The position numbers and the translations under genes are program-made. The notes under the pieces were generated by a model. The model saw only the letters and a list, made by a program, of their open reading frames with translations. It searched no databases and was not told the DNA's origin. Shown piece after piece: positions 11,149 through 23,447 of a DNA stretch of 64,000 nucleotides (positions are counted from its first letter, which is position 1; each line of letters begins with the position of its first letter). Origin of the DNA: Mugil cephalus (lineage: Eukaryota > Chordata > Actinopteri > Mugiliformes > Mugilidae); assembly GCF_022458985.1 (NCBI RefSeq), contig NC_061775.1, forward strand, positions 28,160,819-28,224,818. The letters run 5' to 3'.

Positions 11149-12087
11149 GAAACAAAGTGAAGGGTTTGCACCACTGAAAAAAAAAAAAAAATCTATACTT
11201 GAATTAAGTCTAATAATAAGGGGGATGTTTGTATTAATTTGAATTTTAAATGAAAACATTGAGCTATCATTAAATGATTCACGAATTGCACCTTGATGCA
11301 CTTTAACAGTTTGCTACTGATATAAATAAATCCTGGTAATGCTTTACGTCTCTTAATCATATCTCTACAGAGTTTGCACACCTTGATTTAAAAATCTATC
11401 GCTAAACAGAAGCATTAACTGGCTGATGTTACTTCACAATCATGTAAACAACACCTTCAGTTGAAATAAAATACCTCAGCATCAACTGGATCCAACAAAT
11501 CAAACCTACTTGAAGCCTCAGCAGAGTCTGAATACTGATAAGAGATTCATTTCTCAAATGTTCCTACAGACGTCTTCATCTTCTGATGAATCTCTGGAAA
11601 ATAATAACAAACAAGATCATTTTTTAGTCTGGACTGATGAATCTGGGTCTTATTATAACACACACATCAGAATCCGTTCATAATAAACTCACTTTTTCTT
11701 CTCCCACAGATCTTAAAGTCATCCTCAGGGAAAATAGGAAAGTATAATTAGATTGTTTTGTTTATTTTATGTTTATTTTAAGTTTATAATAATTAAAAGA
11801 CAAAGACAAAGAACTTTTGGAGACTTAGAAAGACTGACTGCAGTTTTTTTCTGATGCATTTTACAAAATTAAATTGTTTAATTGTGTTTTTTGTTTGTTT
11901 GTTTACTAAAAACTAATTTAAATACCATACCATAATCCAAAAACACCTTAATGGGCGGTCCTTAAAGAAAGTATTAAAAATATTCGCTCTGTTTTGCATC
12001 ATGTAATACATTTCTGCAGATAAGGAACTTTAAATCAGGTCTGTCTGTTTCAGGGATGAGTTTTGATTCTTTAAATTTCCGTTCATC
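11149..12087. other. IFIT copy 3 3' flank and spacer
   Basis: Poly(A) signal at 11325, then the standard array spacer including 'ttcagttgaaataaaatacctcag' and 'cacacacatcagaatccgttc'. No gene seen. Confidence 0.55.
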
Positions 12088-12368
12088 CAAATTGACACTC
12101 AGGCTGCAACCACCGTTACACATTTTAACCAGCAGGTGTCGCTGCAGGGAAACTCCACCCTGTGTTACTACAGGGATTTCAGGAGATGCCAAAAAAGAAA
12201 TCCAAGATGGCGGAATAAACACCATAACAGACACAAATGAGGAACTTCAGTCTTTCTGCCCGGCATATTTTTTTTGTTTTTCCTTCCACATTGACTGGGA
12301 ACTTGTTCTTTCATTGATATTTCTTACATTCGGCTTCTAAAAAAGTTAATATTGACAGGAAGAGCTGG
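12088..12368 (+). promoter_or_regulatory. Promoter remnant of IFIT copy 4
   Basis: CAAATTGACACT at 12088-12099 is a weakened ISRE-like site. TTCTAAAAAAG is at 12335-12345, only 24 bp before the ATG, because about 100 bp of the 5' UTR present in copies 2, 3 and 8 is missing. The 'aaccagcaggtgtcgctgca' block lies at 12129-12148. Confidence 0.5.
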
Positions 12369-13456
12369 ATGATGAGGTGAGGAGCTTCTTCTTTAATTCA
12401 TTACTGTTTGTTCCACACGTGTCAAACTCGAGGCCTCAAAGATCATAGTTTATATCAGAAATGGAAGGTATTTCGCATGCAGACTGAATTTATTAGTTTC
12501 CGATGTGATGATTTTCCGGTTCTACTTTGTCTTTTAGGTGTAATATGAGCTGACGCACACACGAAACTTATCAGCTCATGTTGCACCCAAATGTAAAATA
12601 TGCCAAAAAAATAAATAAATAAATACATCAGGAAACAGGAAAACCATTATATACCCGGAGAGAATAGACTTTTTCTGGAAGTGCAACAAAAATGAAATAA
12701 TGACAAACAATTTACCTTCTCTCATTTATTTCTCATGGCTCTAATTCTCTTCCATAATAAATACTACAATAATTTAACAGAGATTCTCACACAAACACGT
12801 AGTAACGCTGCAGACATGCTACAACATACAGATACCGTCAGGACAGATTAGGAAGGGGGACTCAGATGAGGGTCCCTGGTTGTTGGTGAACTATGGGAAC
12901 CTGGCTTGGCTGCACCACTACCTGGGTGAGGAGGAGGAGAGTGAGTCTTACCTGTCAAAGGTGGACGCCCTCATGAAGGAGTACCCATCTCCATCCGAGG
13001 ACGAGCTCCACCCAGAGGTCTACGCTGAAAAGGCCTGGACCCTGCTGAACTTTGGCAAAGACCAGAAGAAACAAGCTGCAGATTATTTCCAGAGAGCCAT
13101 CAGGATGCAGCCGGACATGGTGGAGTGGCAGACCAGCTACGTCCTGGGGTTGGTGAACGCCTCCAAGCACGAGACGAATCTGAGCACCAACGTCTTGGAG
13201 AAACTACGAGCAGCAAAGGAGAAGGATCCAGAGAACCTGTACCTCGCTGTTCACTGTCTCAAGCAAAAGGCAAAGGAAGTAGAAGACATAAAGGACAAAG
13301 CACGCAAGCTGTCTGAAAAGATTTTAATGAATCCTGTCGGCAGCTACAGTGGCATTAAACCAATACTGAGGCTCTACAAAGAACACATTTCCTCTGATGA
13401 CGCCGTTAATCTGGCAGAGGAGGCTCTGAGGAAGCATCCAGACGATCGCCACCTTC
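12369..13456 (+). pseudogene. ifit: IFIT copy 4, truncated at both ends of exon 2
   Basis: Exon 1 (12369-12376, donor gtgagg) is intact. Exon 2 homology begins only at 12844 (inside the QIRKGDSDEGP codons), so the acceptor and about 85 codons are missing. It ends at about 13456 in KHPDDR, where the sequence jumps straight into the IFIT 3' flank (atgttttacaatcatctac, matched near 11430). The remaining ~200 codons are still open and match the other copies well, so both deletions look recent. A product is unlikely without the acceptor. Confidence 0.88.
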
Positions 13457-14399
13457 AGAGAGAACTAGTTGATGTTTTACAATCATCTACACAACATCTT
13501 CAGTTAAATAAAATACCTCAGCATCAACTGGGTCCAACCAATCAGAGACATCTGGCTGGAAACTAACTCAGAGATGTATCGCTACCATCGCTCTTACATC
13601 AAGCCCCGCCCCCAAATGATCTGATTGGCCCTGCAGATATTTGCTGGAGCAGAGTCAATTCCCAATTCCCCCTTTTTCGATACAAAATGCGATAATAAAT
13701 GTCTAAGAACTTCCTCTCACTTCAATTCTTTTCCCATCACTGTTGAAAAGAAAACATCTATTGCAGAAAAATAAGATCCAGCTACTTTTCTTTTCCAATT
13801 CCACCAAAGGTGAAAGAAGTTCATTATGAGATTATGAATGAGGATTATGTGTCCAACGACTTTCTTCATCTGAAGTTTAACTTAGGACTGAATAGTAGCC
13901 GTATGATTTCCTGTGACCTGGATCACGAAGCTTTGTTATTTCATCTGATGAATTACAAAATAATAATAAACAGGATCATTTTCAAGAGACTCCCGACTTA
14001 TGAATATGATTCTTTATTTACACCTCACACACCAGAACCTGGAGATTCCTGCAGAGCTGAGGCTTAGCTGATGTGGCAGAAAGTGACACTGTCAGTCCGA
14101 ACTATTTGCGGTGGAAAACGTGACTGATCACCTGTTGCATTTCGTGTCGTACGTCGATGCAAACGTAGCGAAGCAATGTACCCATTCCTCCAAATACCCC
14201 AGTATTTGATCTGAGGGTCAATGGTTGTGGATGAAAAGTTCAGCCAGTGTGTTTTTTTAATTTATTCATTTATTTATATTTAATCATGTCAGAATCGGTG
14301 CTCCATACTGTCGGTGGACCAGTGTTCATCAACGTTTAATATTTAACCAAAGAGTTAAATATTACAGACACGAATGATAAACCTTGAACTTCCTGCCCG
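13457..14399. other. IFIT spacer after copy 4
   Basis: Array 3' flank and spacer, with the worn right end of the TA-type MITE near 14280-14311 (caatt-type end 'ggtgctccatactg'). An 85-codon frame at 13810-14067 has no recognisable product and recurs nowhere as an ORF. Confidence 0.5.
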
Positions 14400-14502
14400 T
14401 CTTATTTTTTTTTCTTTCCACATTGACTGGGATCTTGTTCTTTCATTGATCTTTCTTACATTCGGCTTCTAAAAACACGTTAATATTGGCAGGAACAGCT
14501 GG
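14400..14502 (+). promoter_or_regulatory. Shortened promoter of IFIT copy 5
   Basis: The conserved 'gactgggatcttgttctttc' block is followed by TTCTAAAAAC at 14466-14475, 28 bp from the ATG. As in copy 4, about 100 bp of 5' UTR is gone, so transcription from the TATA-like site would start at or almost at the ATG. No ISRE-like CAAATCGAAACT was found just upstream. Confidence 0.5.
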
Positions 14503-17500
14503 ATGATGAGGTGAGGAGCTTCTTCTTTAATTCATTACATGTCAAAGTCAAGGCCTCCAAGATCATAGTTTATTTCTATCAGAACCGTCCCACCGGTATT
14601 TTGCATGCTCACCATTGGTACTACAAATCCCAGACTGCATTGCAATAATCTGAACCTTTGGCATTGAAGAAAGTAACCTTTCCATTAGACGCTCAAAGTG
14701 CTTGCAATTAAATTCATTATTTATTCGCTCTGCTGGGGCTATATGAACCACACACAGTTATTAGCCATAATTTATACTTTCTAAAAGTAATTATGAAGAA
14801 ATGAAATGAATAATGTAAAATAGTTTCGGGGCACCACCCTTGAACAGGGACCAATAACCTCGGTGTAGGTAGCAGTCTCCAAGTAGAAAAGTTAAAATAA
14901 CTGAGGCTCGAAACTGTTTAACTCCCAGCAAATCCCAGCACAGACTCTCTCAACCAGTCACCAACACACAGTCACAGATGGCTATGATAACATTTATTCT
15001 ACACAAATAATCTCAATTATAACTGACACTACTTGGTGAAACAATACTCACATACTACCACTACATCTATGTACTACTTCTACCAAGCAATGACAACAGG
15101 AGGGTTTATGTGTGCGGAGAATTAGACGTAACCCAAACGTCAAATTTACTTCACAACACAAACAGCTAAACAAGCTCTGTCCAGACACTAAGCCTCTTGA
15201 TTGGCTGACTTGGCGATTGAGCGATCCTCATTGTTCTGATGTCGTCCGATACGACGGACATTTCTTCATCGTTCTGGGTTCGACAAGGGATCCTTATGGC
15301 TCGAACAACGATGGCATCCGTACCAGCTGGTGTACAGGGGCTGGACCTCGGTGGAGATGCAGCCGGTCGAAGGAAATTCTGGTCCTTTGTCTGTGAAGGT
15401 TCATCCAGGCCATGGTAATCCAAAGCCATCATCTGAGTAGGTTCTGAGAGAGCACTGGAAAGTTGAGGTTTACATAGAACTCCAGGTTGAAGGTGTGAAT
15501 GATGTAAAAACTTCTTGGGGACAGAAGTCAAGACTGAATTGGGTTTGAAATCGGGGTGGGTGATATGATGATATTAAATCGTGAACGATTACAACGTGAA
15601 GACGATCTGTCAAACTGTAGAGATCGTGGGATCGTCGAGGCCACATTCTATAAATTGCAGTTCTATGCTGATGCACCGACGCACCAGACGTATCACGTCA
15701 TCAACCTGAGCGACCAATCATAGCGAATTACAGGCAGTGACGCGCTTTCTTACCCGCCTCCTTGTTTATACGTGTAGCCGCATGGAGCCAATAGCTGAAA
15801 GACAAACAGAGTTGGTCACTATAAAAAAATCCACTTCTATTATATGGAATTGGTTTGAATTTTCCTCAACTAATGAAGTGCAGGCAAATGTTCTGTGCAC
15901 AGAACAGGTTCGCACAGAACATTTGCCAAACAGCGATGGGCCCGGCGGCACCGGTACCAGGCGGAGGCAGCAGCTAGCATAAGACCAAAACAGTCAACAT
16001 TAACACAGGCGTTTAACAAAGGCACTCCGCATGACAAGTCAAGCACGCGATAGAAGCAGTTACCTTTTGTCTTGCAAAAGATATGATACCTTTCAAGACG
16101 GTAGAAAACTTTCTGTTACTACTTTTGCAAGAGTTCACTTTATTAGAATGTTGCTGTTGTTTACCTTAAACTTGATTGTTTGCACATGCTTATTTTTAAA
16201 AAATCGTGATATGATATTTTTGCCATATCGCTCACCCCGAGTTTGACATAAACCTGAATGTGGTGTTTTTTGAGAATTCTCCTCACACCAGGATGGCAAC
16301 ATTCTTCCTCCTTCTTCTACAATTAAAAAATGTTTATAAAATTCAGCCTGCCACAGTGGCTATGCTACACGCTACTGCTGAAATTTGCCCACATTTGGCA
16401 GGTTGGTCTTAATGTCAAGCGCCGATCACAACTGCTACACCAGAGCCTCCCCCTTCAGCCCTGTTGAACATCTTTACCGTCTCTCTCTCTTTATGCTCTT
16501 CACTACGTTTTAGAGCAGATTATTTTAACATTATTCTTGTTTTTAATGTTTTTCCATCAGTGCTGCTGAGACCAAGTCGACCCTGGAGTCCAGACTGGAC
16601 GCCCTGCAGAGCCACTTCACCTGGGACCTGGTCTTTGGAAAGTCCATCCTTGTCCGTCTCAGGGACAAACTGAAGGACATCGGCACTGATGAAAGGAACT
16701 TCTGGCTGGGTCATGTTTACAACCTGCAGGGGTTCGTCCACTATCACATGGGATTAGTTGAAGAGGCCCGGAGTTTCCTCAGCAAGGCCACCGAGGCTTT
16801 CCATCAGATTAGGAAGGGGGACTCAGATGAGGGTCCCTGGTTGTTGGTGAACTATGGGAACCTGGCTTGGCTGCACCACTACCTGGGTGAGGATGAGGAG
16901 AGTGAGTCTTACCTGTCAAAGGTGGACGCCCTCATGAAGGAGTACCCATCTCCATCCGAGGACGAGCTCCACCCAGAGGTCTACGCTGAAAAGGCCTGGA
17001 CCCTGCTGAACTTTGGCAAAGATGAGAAGAAACAAGCTGCAGATTATTTCCAGAGAGCCATCAGGATGCAGCCGGACATGGTGGAGTGGCAGACCAGCTA
17101 CGTCCTGGGGTTGGTGAACTGGTTCAACCACAAGACGAATCTGAGCACCGACGTCTTGGTGAAACTGCGAACAGCGTTGGAAAAGGATCCAGAGAACCCG
17201 TATCTCGCCGTTGAATGTCTCAGGCAAAAGGCAAAGGAAGGAGAAGACATAGAGGATGAAGCTCGTGAGCTGGCTGAAAAAACTTTAATGAATCCTGTCG
17301 GCAGCTACAGTGGCATGAAAGCAATACTGAGGCTCTACAAGGATTTCATCTCCTACGATGACGCCATTAATCTGGCAGAGGAGGCTCTGAGGAAGCATCC
17401 AGACGATCGCTACCTGAAGAGGTGTGCAGCGCTCTGCTACAGATGGAGGATCATGTATTTTAAGGACACACTCCCAACGCAAAGGATGCTGGACAGAGCC

Positions 17501-17908
17501 ATCAGTCTCCACAGGGACCTGATCTCACTTTACCCCGACTCTGCTCTGGTGAGGAAGATCGACCTCGCTAATATTTATGGAAAATCAAGTGAGGGTCTGC
17601 ACAAAGCAGAGCAGATCTACCAGGAGCTGCTGGAGGAGGAGATGGAGCCCTTAGATAAACAGGTGCTCTACAACTACTACGCCAAATACTTGGCCTATGA
17701 CCGCAACGACAGCAGGATGTCAATAGATTATCACATGAAGGCGGCTGAGATACTTCAACAGAGCTGCATTCGCGAGAACAGCATCAAAACGTTGGAGAAG
17801 ATCCTGAGACGAGGAAAGAACCGACGGTGCAGGGAGATCAAGAAGTTTCTGCAAAACCTGCAGGACTATGATCCTGTTGAAGCTTTTAATGGAAGCAGCC
17901 CAAACTAA
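14503..17908 (+). CDS. ifit: IFIT copy 5
   Basis: Exon 1 is 14503-14510 and exon 2 is 16561-17908, giving 451 residues. The middle patch (VNWFNHK, VLVKLRTALEKDPENPYLAV) is shared almost only with copy 7, while the end (AFNGSSPN) goes with copy 3, so the gene is a mosaic. The region LPTQRMLDRAISLHRDL differs from the SMMDRA of most copies. Intron 1 (2.05 kb) contains a hAT element. The coding part looks intact; the shortened 5' region raises doubt about expression. Confidence 0.9.
14620..14643 (+). promoter_or_regulatory. ZNF143/SBF-type motif in intron 1 of copy 5
   Basis: ACTACAAATCCCAGACTGCA plus TTGC, identical to the motif in copy 3 and at a similar distance (about 110 bp) after exon 1. 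Confidence 0.5.
14760..15550. other. Intron 1 of IFIT copy 5, 5' part
   Basis: Old repeat DNA. 15391-15420 shares the 'ccaggccatggtaatcc' block with 300-330. Small frames on both strands have no recognisable product. Confidence 0.4.
15551..16240. mobile_element. hAT-type element, non-autonomous remnant
   Basis: Ends TCGGGGTGGGTGATATG and CCATATCGCTCACCCCGA are inverted with a few mismatches. They are flanked by GTTTGAAA (15543-15550) and GTTTGACA (16241-16248), an 8-bp target duplication with one change, as hAT elements make. Inside, KKSTSIIWNWFEFSS resembles the start of a BED-finger region of ZBED-like hAT transposases; only fragments of transposase remain. Confidence 0.75.
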
Positions 17909-18233
17909 AAAACAAAATGAAGCATTTGCACCACTGTCCATCGGTGAGTTACGATATTCAAATAAAAAAAATATGTATTTTTGTGCGCAGACTGATGTTC
18001 AGGTCTTAAAGGGTTAAAATAAAATGGCATCAACTGGATCCAACCAGTTAGAGACATCTACTTGGAAACTTAAAATCTCTTCTAACTTAATTTAAATCTA
18101 CAACACAACAAAGTGTAAGCAAAGAAGAAATATAGTTAAAATATTTGACATGCTTTGAAATAAAGGTGTGCAGATAAGAGATTGTGCCAGATCTTTCAGT
18201 GATGAGTTTTTCTTCACTTGATTTCCCTTCATC

Positions 18234-18361
18234 CAAATTGAAACTCATCGGCTGCAACGACACGAACAAGAAGCCTCGAACTTCCTGCTCGGCGTCTTTT
18301 TTTCTTCCAGGTTGACTCAGATCTTAACAGAGACGTTAACATTGACAGGACCAGCTGGACG
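18234..18361 (+). promoter_or_regulatory. Damaged promoter of IFIT copy 6
   Basis: CAAATTGAAACT at 18234-18245 is a good ISRE-like site. The sequence then jumps from 'gactcagatctt' (about 18325) to 'aacagagacgttaac', so the block holding the TATA-like TTCTAAAAAAG and most of the 5' UTR is absent. Confidence 0.55.
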
Positions 18362-18417
18362 ATGAGGTGAGGAGCTTCTTCTTTAATGCATTTCTGTTTG
18401 ATCCAAACATGTCAATC

Positions 18418-19620
18418 AACAGTGTTTTTAATAATGACCTTAAGTTGATGACTCATAAAAATTAAGTTGTTCCAAATAGTTTCTTCACATTATTTAAAAG
18501 AAATGTTTAGGTATCATCAGTACTATCAAATTAATGAACATAGTTTTTTAAGTTGACCTCCATTTTAAAATTACATTTTTTCAGTTAGACATTGTCGTTA
18601 GGTTAGTTGGGTTCTTGTTGATGTAGCTTTAATAAATAAATTAATTCAACCACAACATTTTAGGCAATTAACATTTTTTTTTCATTATTGAACTGCAGTG
18701 TTTTAATATAATATACAACATACAAGAAAACAGCTAAAATAAGAACATGATCCACAAGTTGCTCATTAAACATTAGCTCTCAGTGATTAAGAATTATATC
18801 AAGGGTCACAGCATATATTATATTATGCTCATCAGTAGAGCACAACATGATGGAAGATGGTTTCCCTCCAAGGTCTTTGTCTCTTTGACCTCAATATTTT
18901 GCAGTTTTGAAGTCAGATGCTGGGGTGCAGTTACCAGCTATGGCATTCGCCATCACTTAACAATCTAGGCAAGACAGCTGATGGCTACTTCTCTGCATTT
19001 TCCTGTTGTATTGTTCTGTTTAAGAGAAGAAAAAGATGAGAGTATGCATTTAAATCAATATATTGTGAATTAGTACGTACTAGCACACTGCATTTCAATG
19101 ATTCTGAAAGTCCAAATAATGACCTTGATCTTTGGGAGTGCAATGGTCAAGTTTGTTTACAAAATGTAGTCAAATAAATCCACCTTTTATTTACATGCTA
19201 TACAAATTAAAGATGAACAACTTAGCCTAGTACACTGTCAGTTGTAACACAACTGAGAATGCAATAGACCACAAATTCACCAGTATAACTAATAAATGAA
19301 ATTATACTTACTTTGTAATGTGGATTCCATCAGTGTTGTTCAGGATACGTGTTCCTTTATCTTGACTGCATCTTCAGTGTGGGGGCGCTGAGACTTGAGG
19401 ACTTAAAATACTAAGTTATAAGTTGCCACAACTTGAAACCAGTTCAATGAGAAGTGACACAGAAATATCAGTTTATTCTGAACACAATATTAAGTTGATC
19501 TTAGTATGAATGGTACTCAGTCAACTGAACGTATCAAATATTGATTGTAACTTAAAAGTTTAATCAAAATCAGTTAATAAAAAATTTTGTGTTGCGACAA
19601 TGCATTTAATTTAACAGGTC
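18418..19620. mobile_element. ~1.2-kb AT-rich insertion in IFIT copy 6 intron
   Basis: Other copies run directly from 'tgtttgttccacacatgtca' to 'ggcccacaggtattttg'; in copy 6 these parts are separated by about 1.2 kb of AT-rich DNA with no transposase frame. The limits come from comparison with paralogous introns, not from recognised ends. The class is unknown; a non-autonomous DNA element is likely. Confidence 0.5.
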
Positions 19621-19678
19621 ATCTGAATTGTTTATTATTAGAATTGGCCCACAGGTATTTTGCATGTGCTCCATTAAT

Positions 19679-19702
19679 ACTACAAATCCCAGACTGCATT
19701 GC
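19679..19702 (+). promoter_or_regulatory. ZNF143/SBF-type motif in intron 1 of copy 6
   Basis: ACTACAAATCCCAGACTGCA plus TTGC. The 1.2-kb insertion has pushed it about 1.3 kb away from exon 1. Confidence 0.45.
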
Positions 19703-19980
19703 AATAGACTGAACCTTCAGCATCAGGTAGGTGCGTCAATGAGCTCCTCCCCCTTGCCAACTATCAGACACTGGCTGTATCCAAAATCACCCCCAACACC
19801 ATTTTGTAGTGGTGTCCGAAACCTTAGTGATCAAATGCTATGCCCTACATACGGGATTCAAAATTTCCCATAAAGCATTGCAAAAAATAGTGACCATGCA
19901 ATGGTCACTTCACAGGTGCTGGACATCCCATCAGACATTGCGCCTCTAGTGGCTGCACTGTTATTGGCCGTTAGTGGATG

Positions 19981-20440
19981 TTAGCGAGACACATTTTGAA
20001 GTTTCGTTGCGATATGGTAGTTGATGCAACGGAAGAGGGTGTTGAATGCAGAGTTGACGTCCACAAATAAGACCTGTGCATAATACCCTGCAGAGTCAAG
20101 GTGGTACAGGAAGTAGTGCAGAGCCATGCTGACTGCATCCTTATAGGCAAACTGCAAGGGGAACAGCAGGGGGTCAGTGATGTCCTTCAGGTGGGCCCAC
20201 AGCAGTCGCTCAGAGGATTTCATGAACGCAGACGTCAGGGCGACTGGTCTGTAGACGCTTAATCCTGAGACAGGGGACTTCTCGAGGACCGGGATGTTGG
20301 TGGAGCATTTGAGACAGGAGGGAACCTCACACAACACCAGGGAGCTGTTGAAGATCTGGGTGAAGACAGAAGACAGCTGGTCAGCACAGACTTTAAGGCA
20401 GGATGGAAACACTACATCCTGTCCCTAGATCCTCAGTGCA
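19981..20440 (-). mobile_element. LINE reverse transcriptase fragment
   Basis: On the minus strand about 143 codons match the fingers/palm start of fish CR1/L2/Rex-type reverse transcriptases: RPVALTSAFMKSSERLLWAH, then DPLLFPLQFAYKDAVSMALH and VLFVDVNSAFNT. Both ends of the element are missing. It continues a run of LINE debris in the copy 6 intron. Confidence 0.7.
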
Positions 20441-20469
20441 GACAGGGGGTCTTACTAACTTAGGCCCGT

Positions 20470-21960
20470 AGCGCCCAGTGGAGCATAGGCCATCGATGAC
20501 CCTTCTCCATCCAGCACGGCTTTGGACTGTCTTCTCCCCAGCTGCTACCATATCTATTCACAACCACCTTGGTGTCTCACCTCCAGCGGTTTTTGGGTCA
20601 GCAAAATCAAGGTCATCGAGTTGTGACAAGAGTGTCCAGTCGATGCCATTCTTCTTCTTGTGGTGGTCTTCATTATCCAGTTTATAACCAGAAGAAACAA
20701 GAGGGGTGACAGTAGACGTCCCTGCATGACCTCAAAACTGTCTGACATCTGGCCTGCATGTTGGACCGTGTAGGACATTCTGTGGTGAGATGATCTTCTC
20801 AGAGACACCGTAATGAGTCATCTATTCGTCTCTGCGTCCACACTCTCAAAGGCCTTTTCATAGTCAATGAAGTTAATGTATAGGTTTGAGTTCCTTTCTA
20901 TTGACTGTTGCACTGTGATGTCTGCCTGCTGGTCTCAGAGCAGGGGATCAACTGCTGCTTTCATTCTCTCCAGTAGGAGGACTTTGCCTGGTACAAAGAG
21001 GAGCGTGATTCCTCTGTAGTGTTTGCAGCTTTTGATGATAAGTTCCTCCCTTCACTTCTCCAGTACTTACTCTTCCTCCCATACTTTGGTGAAGAGGCTA
21101 TGAAGTATGTCAGTGGTGGTTGTTAAGTTTGCCTCGATTGCCTCTGCTGGGATTCCGGCTCTGCAGCTTTTCCTGATGTCATTGCCCTGATAGCCTTTCT
21201 GATCTCTGCCTTGCATGGCCTCACACAGTTAATTGGTAAAACTGTGTCTGCTGGTGGTATTTGTGGTCGTTCTACTGGGGCTGACTGAAGCAGGACTTCT
21301 TTGACATGTTCGGCCCATCTTCTCCGCTGGTTCTGAGTGGTAGAGAATGAGTTCCCTGTTTGTCCTTCACTGCTTTGTCTGCCCGATGGACCTTGCCTCC
21401 GGGCTTCTAGGTGATCATGTATAGGTCTATCATGAGTGTAATATTCCTGCGCCTTTTCCTTTTGCTGTTTGAGTTTTGCTTTTGTCCATCTTATCATTCT
21501 TCTCCTTTCTTTCTTTTAGTTTCTTAAGTGTTTCAATGGACATCCACTCTTGATATTTTGTTGTCCTTTCCCCAAGAACTTCCTTGCAGGTGTCCAACCA
21601 TGTCTTTTTTGACTGTTGCCACTGAGTCTCTGCATCTCAATCTCCATTCACTCCTTCTGACTGCAGTATCTGATTTCTGTTCTTGAGCATAATCTGGAAT
21701 CGCTTCTCTACTTCTTGGTACCTGAGAAGTCGGAGGTCATATCTTGTTGTACTGGCAGTGGTGGGGTGCCTTTGCAGTCATTATCTATTCTTCTCTTCAC
21801 TCGCATCCTCAGTGTGTCCGGACTAGAGCACCATCTCCCCCGATGTTAGTCTCATCTGCCCAGATTGTAGTCACCTTGTCTTGCAAAGGCCCAGAAGAGG
21901 GATGGTGTAATTCCCCATCTCCTGTGCTACCTGGACCTACTTCCCTGACTCAAATATGGT
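20470..21960 (-). mobile_element. Second LINE fragment, different family
   Basis: Minus-strand pieces read RRRWAEHVKEVLLQSAP, then DTVLPINC and KAEIRKAIRAMTSGKAA (start of the reverse transcriptase), and further on FEVMQGRLLSPLLFLLVINW (the palm RQGxxLSPLLF block). Frames are broken several times. The motif style differs from the CR1/L2-like piece beside it; the clade is not assigned. Confidence 0.65.
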
Positions 21961-23447
21961 TCTGATGTTTCCTGTGACGACTTTAGTGGTGGTGACTCAA
22001 AAAATTACTCAAACTACCAGCGGATATTCACATTTGCACCTGTTTCTTTTATTTGCTTCATTATTTCAGTGTTGTCTCCTCATCCATTGCTGCTTCTTTA
22101 TGTTAACATTATTCTTGTTTTTAATGTTTTTCCATCAGTGCTGCTGAGACTAAGTCGACCCTGGAGTCCAGACTGGACGCCCTGCAGAGCCACTTCACCT
22201 GGGACCTGGTCTTTGGAAAGTCCACATTTGTCCGTCTCAAGGACAGACTAGAGGACATCGGCACAGATGAAAGAAACTTCTGGCTGGGTCATGTTTACAA
22301 CCTGCAGGGGTTCGTCCACTATCACATGGGATTAGTCGAAGAGGCCCGGAGTTTCCTCAGCAAGGCCACCGAGGCTTTCCATCAGATTAGGAAGGGGGAC
22401 TCAGATGATGGTCCCTGGTTGTTGGTGAACTATGGGAACCTGGCTTGGCTGCACCACTACCTGGGTGAGGATGAGGAGAGTGAGGCTTACCTGTCAAAGG
22501 TGGACGCCCTAATGAAGGAGTACCCATCTCCATCCGAGGACGAGCTCCACCCAGAGGTCTATGCTGAAAAGGCCTGGACCCTACTGCACTTTGGCAAAGA
22601 CCAGAAGAAACAAGCTGCAGATTATTTCCAGAGAGCCATCAGGATGCAGCCGGACATGGTGGAGTGGCAGACCAGCTACGTCCTGGGGTTGGTGAAAGCT
22701 TCTGACCATGAGATGGGCCTGAGCGCCGACCTCTTGGAGAAACTACGAGCAGCGAGGAAGAAGGATCCAGAGAACATGTACCTCACCATTCAGTTTCTCA
22801 AGCAAAAGGCAAAGGAAGGAGAGGACATAAAGGATGAAGCCCGCAAGCTGGCTGAAAAGATTTTAATGAATCCTGTCGGCAGCTACAGTGGCATTAAGAC
22901 AATGCTGAGGCTTTACAAGGAACACATTTCCTCTGATGACGCCATTAATCTGGCAGAGGAGGCTCTGAGGAAGCATCCAGACGATCGCTACCTGAAGAGG
23001 TGTGCAGCGCTCTAATACAAATGGAGGATCATTTATGAGAAGGACACGCTCCCAACGAAAAGCATGATGGACAGAGCCACCAGTCTCCACAGGGACCTGA
23101 TCCCACTTTACCCTGGCTCTGCTCTGGTGAACAAGATCGACCTCGCCCTCATTTACACCAAGTTGAGTCAGACCATGCACAAAGCGAAGCAGATCTACCA
23201 GGAGCTGCTGGAGCAGGACCTGGAGGACTTCGAGAAGCAGATGCTCTACAACCACTACGCCAGATACTTGTTCTTCGACTGCAAAGAGCGCAACGTGTCC
23301 ATAGATTATCTCATGAAGTCGGCAGAGATACCTCAACAGACCTTCTACCGCGAGAACAGCATCAAGATGTTGGAGGAGATCCTACGACGAGGAAACAACC
23401 GATGGTGCAGAGAGATCCAGGAGTTTCTGGGAAACCTGCAGGACTAG

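Larger units (their letters stand above)
18362..23447 (+). pseudogene. ifit: IFIT copy 6, interrupted by a stop codon
   Basis: Exon 1 is 18362-18366 (one ATG only, ATG AG, donor gtgagg) and exon 2 begins at 22139. The frame meets TAA at 23013-23015, where other copies read Cys in AALCYKW, leaving about 293 residues. After it the same frame continues to a second early stop at 23445 (TAT to TAG in the QDYDP codons). The core promoter is also deleted. The 3.8-kb intron is filled by a 1.2-kb insertion and two antisense LINE fragments. A C-terminally shortened protein is possible, but joint loss of promoter and frame favours a dead copy. AATAAA is at 23514-23519. Confidence 0.85.

Noticed and set aside
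13810-14067. 85-codon frame in the spacer after copy 4
   Set aside because: No match to any other copy's spacer as a frame, no promoter or recognisable product; a chance frame in AT-rich DNA.
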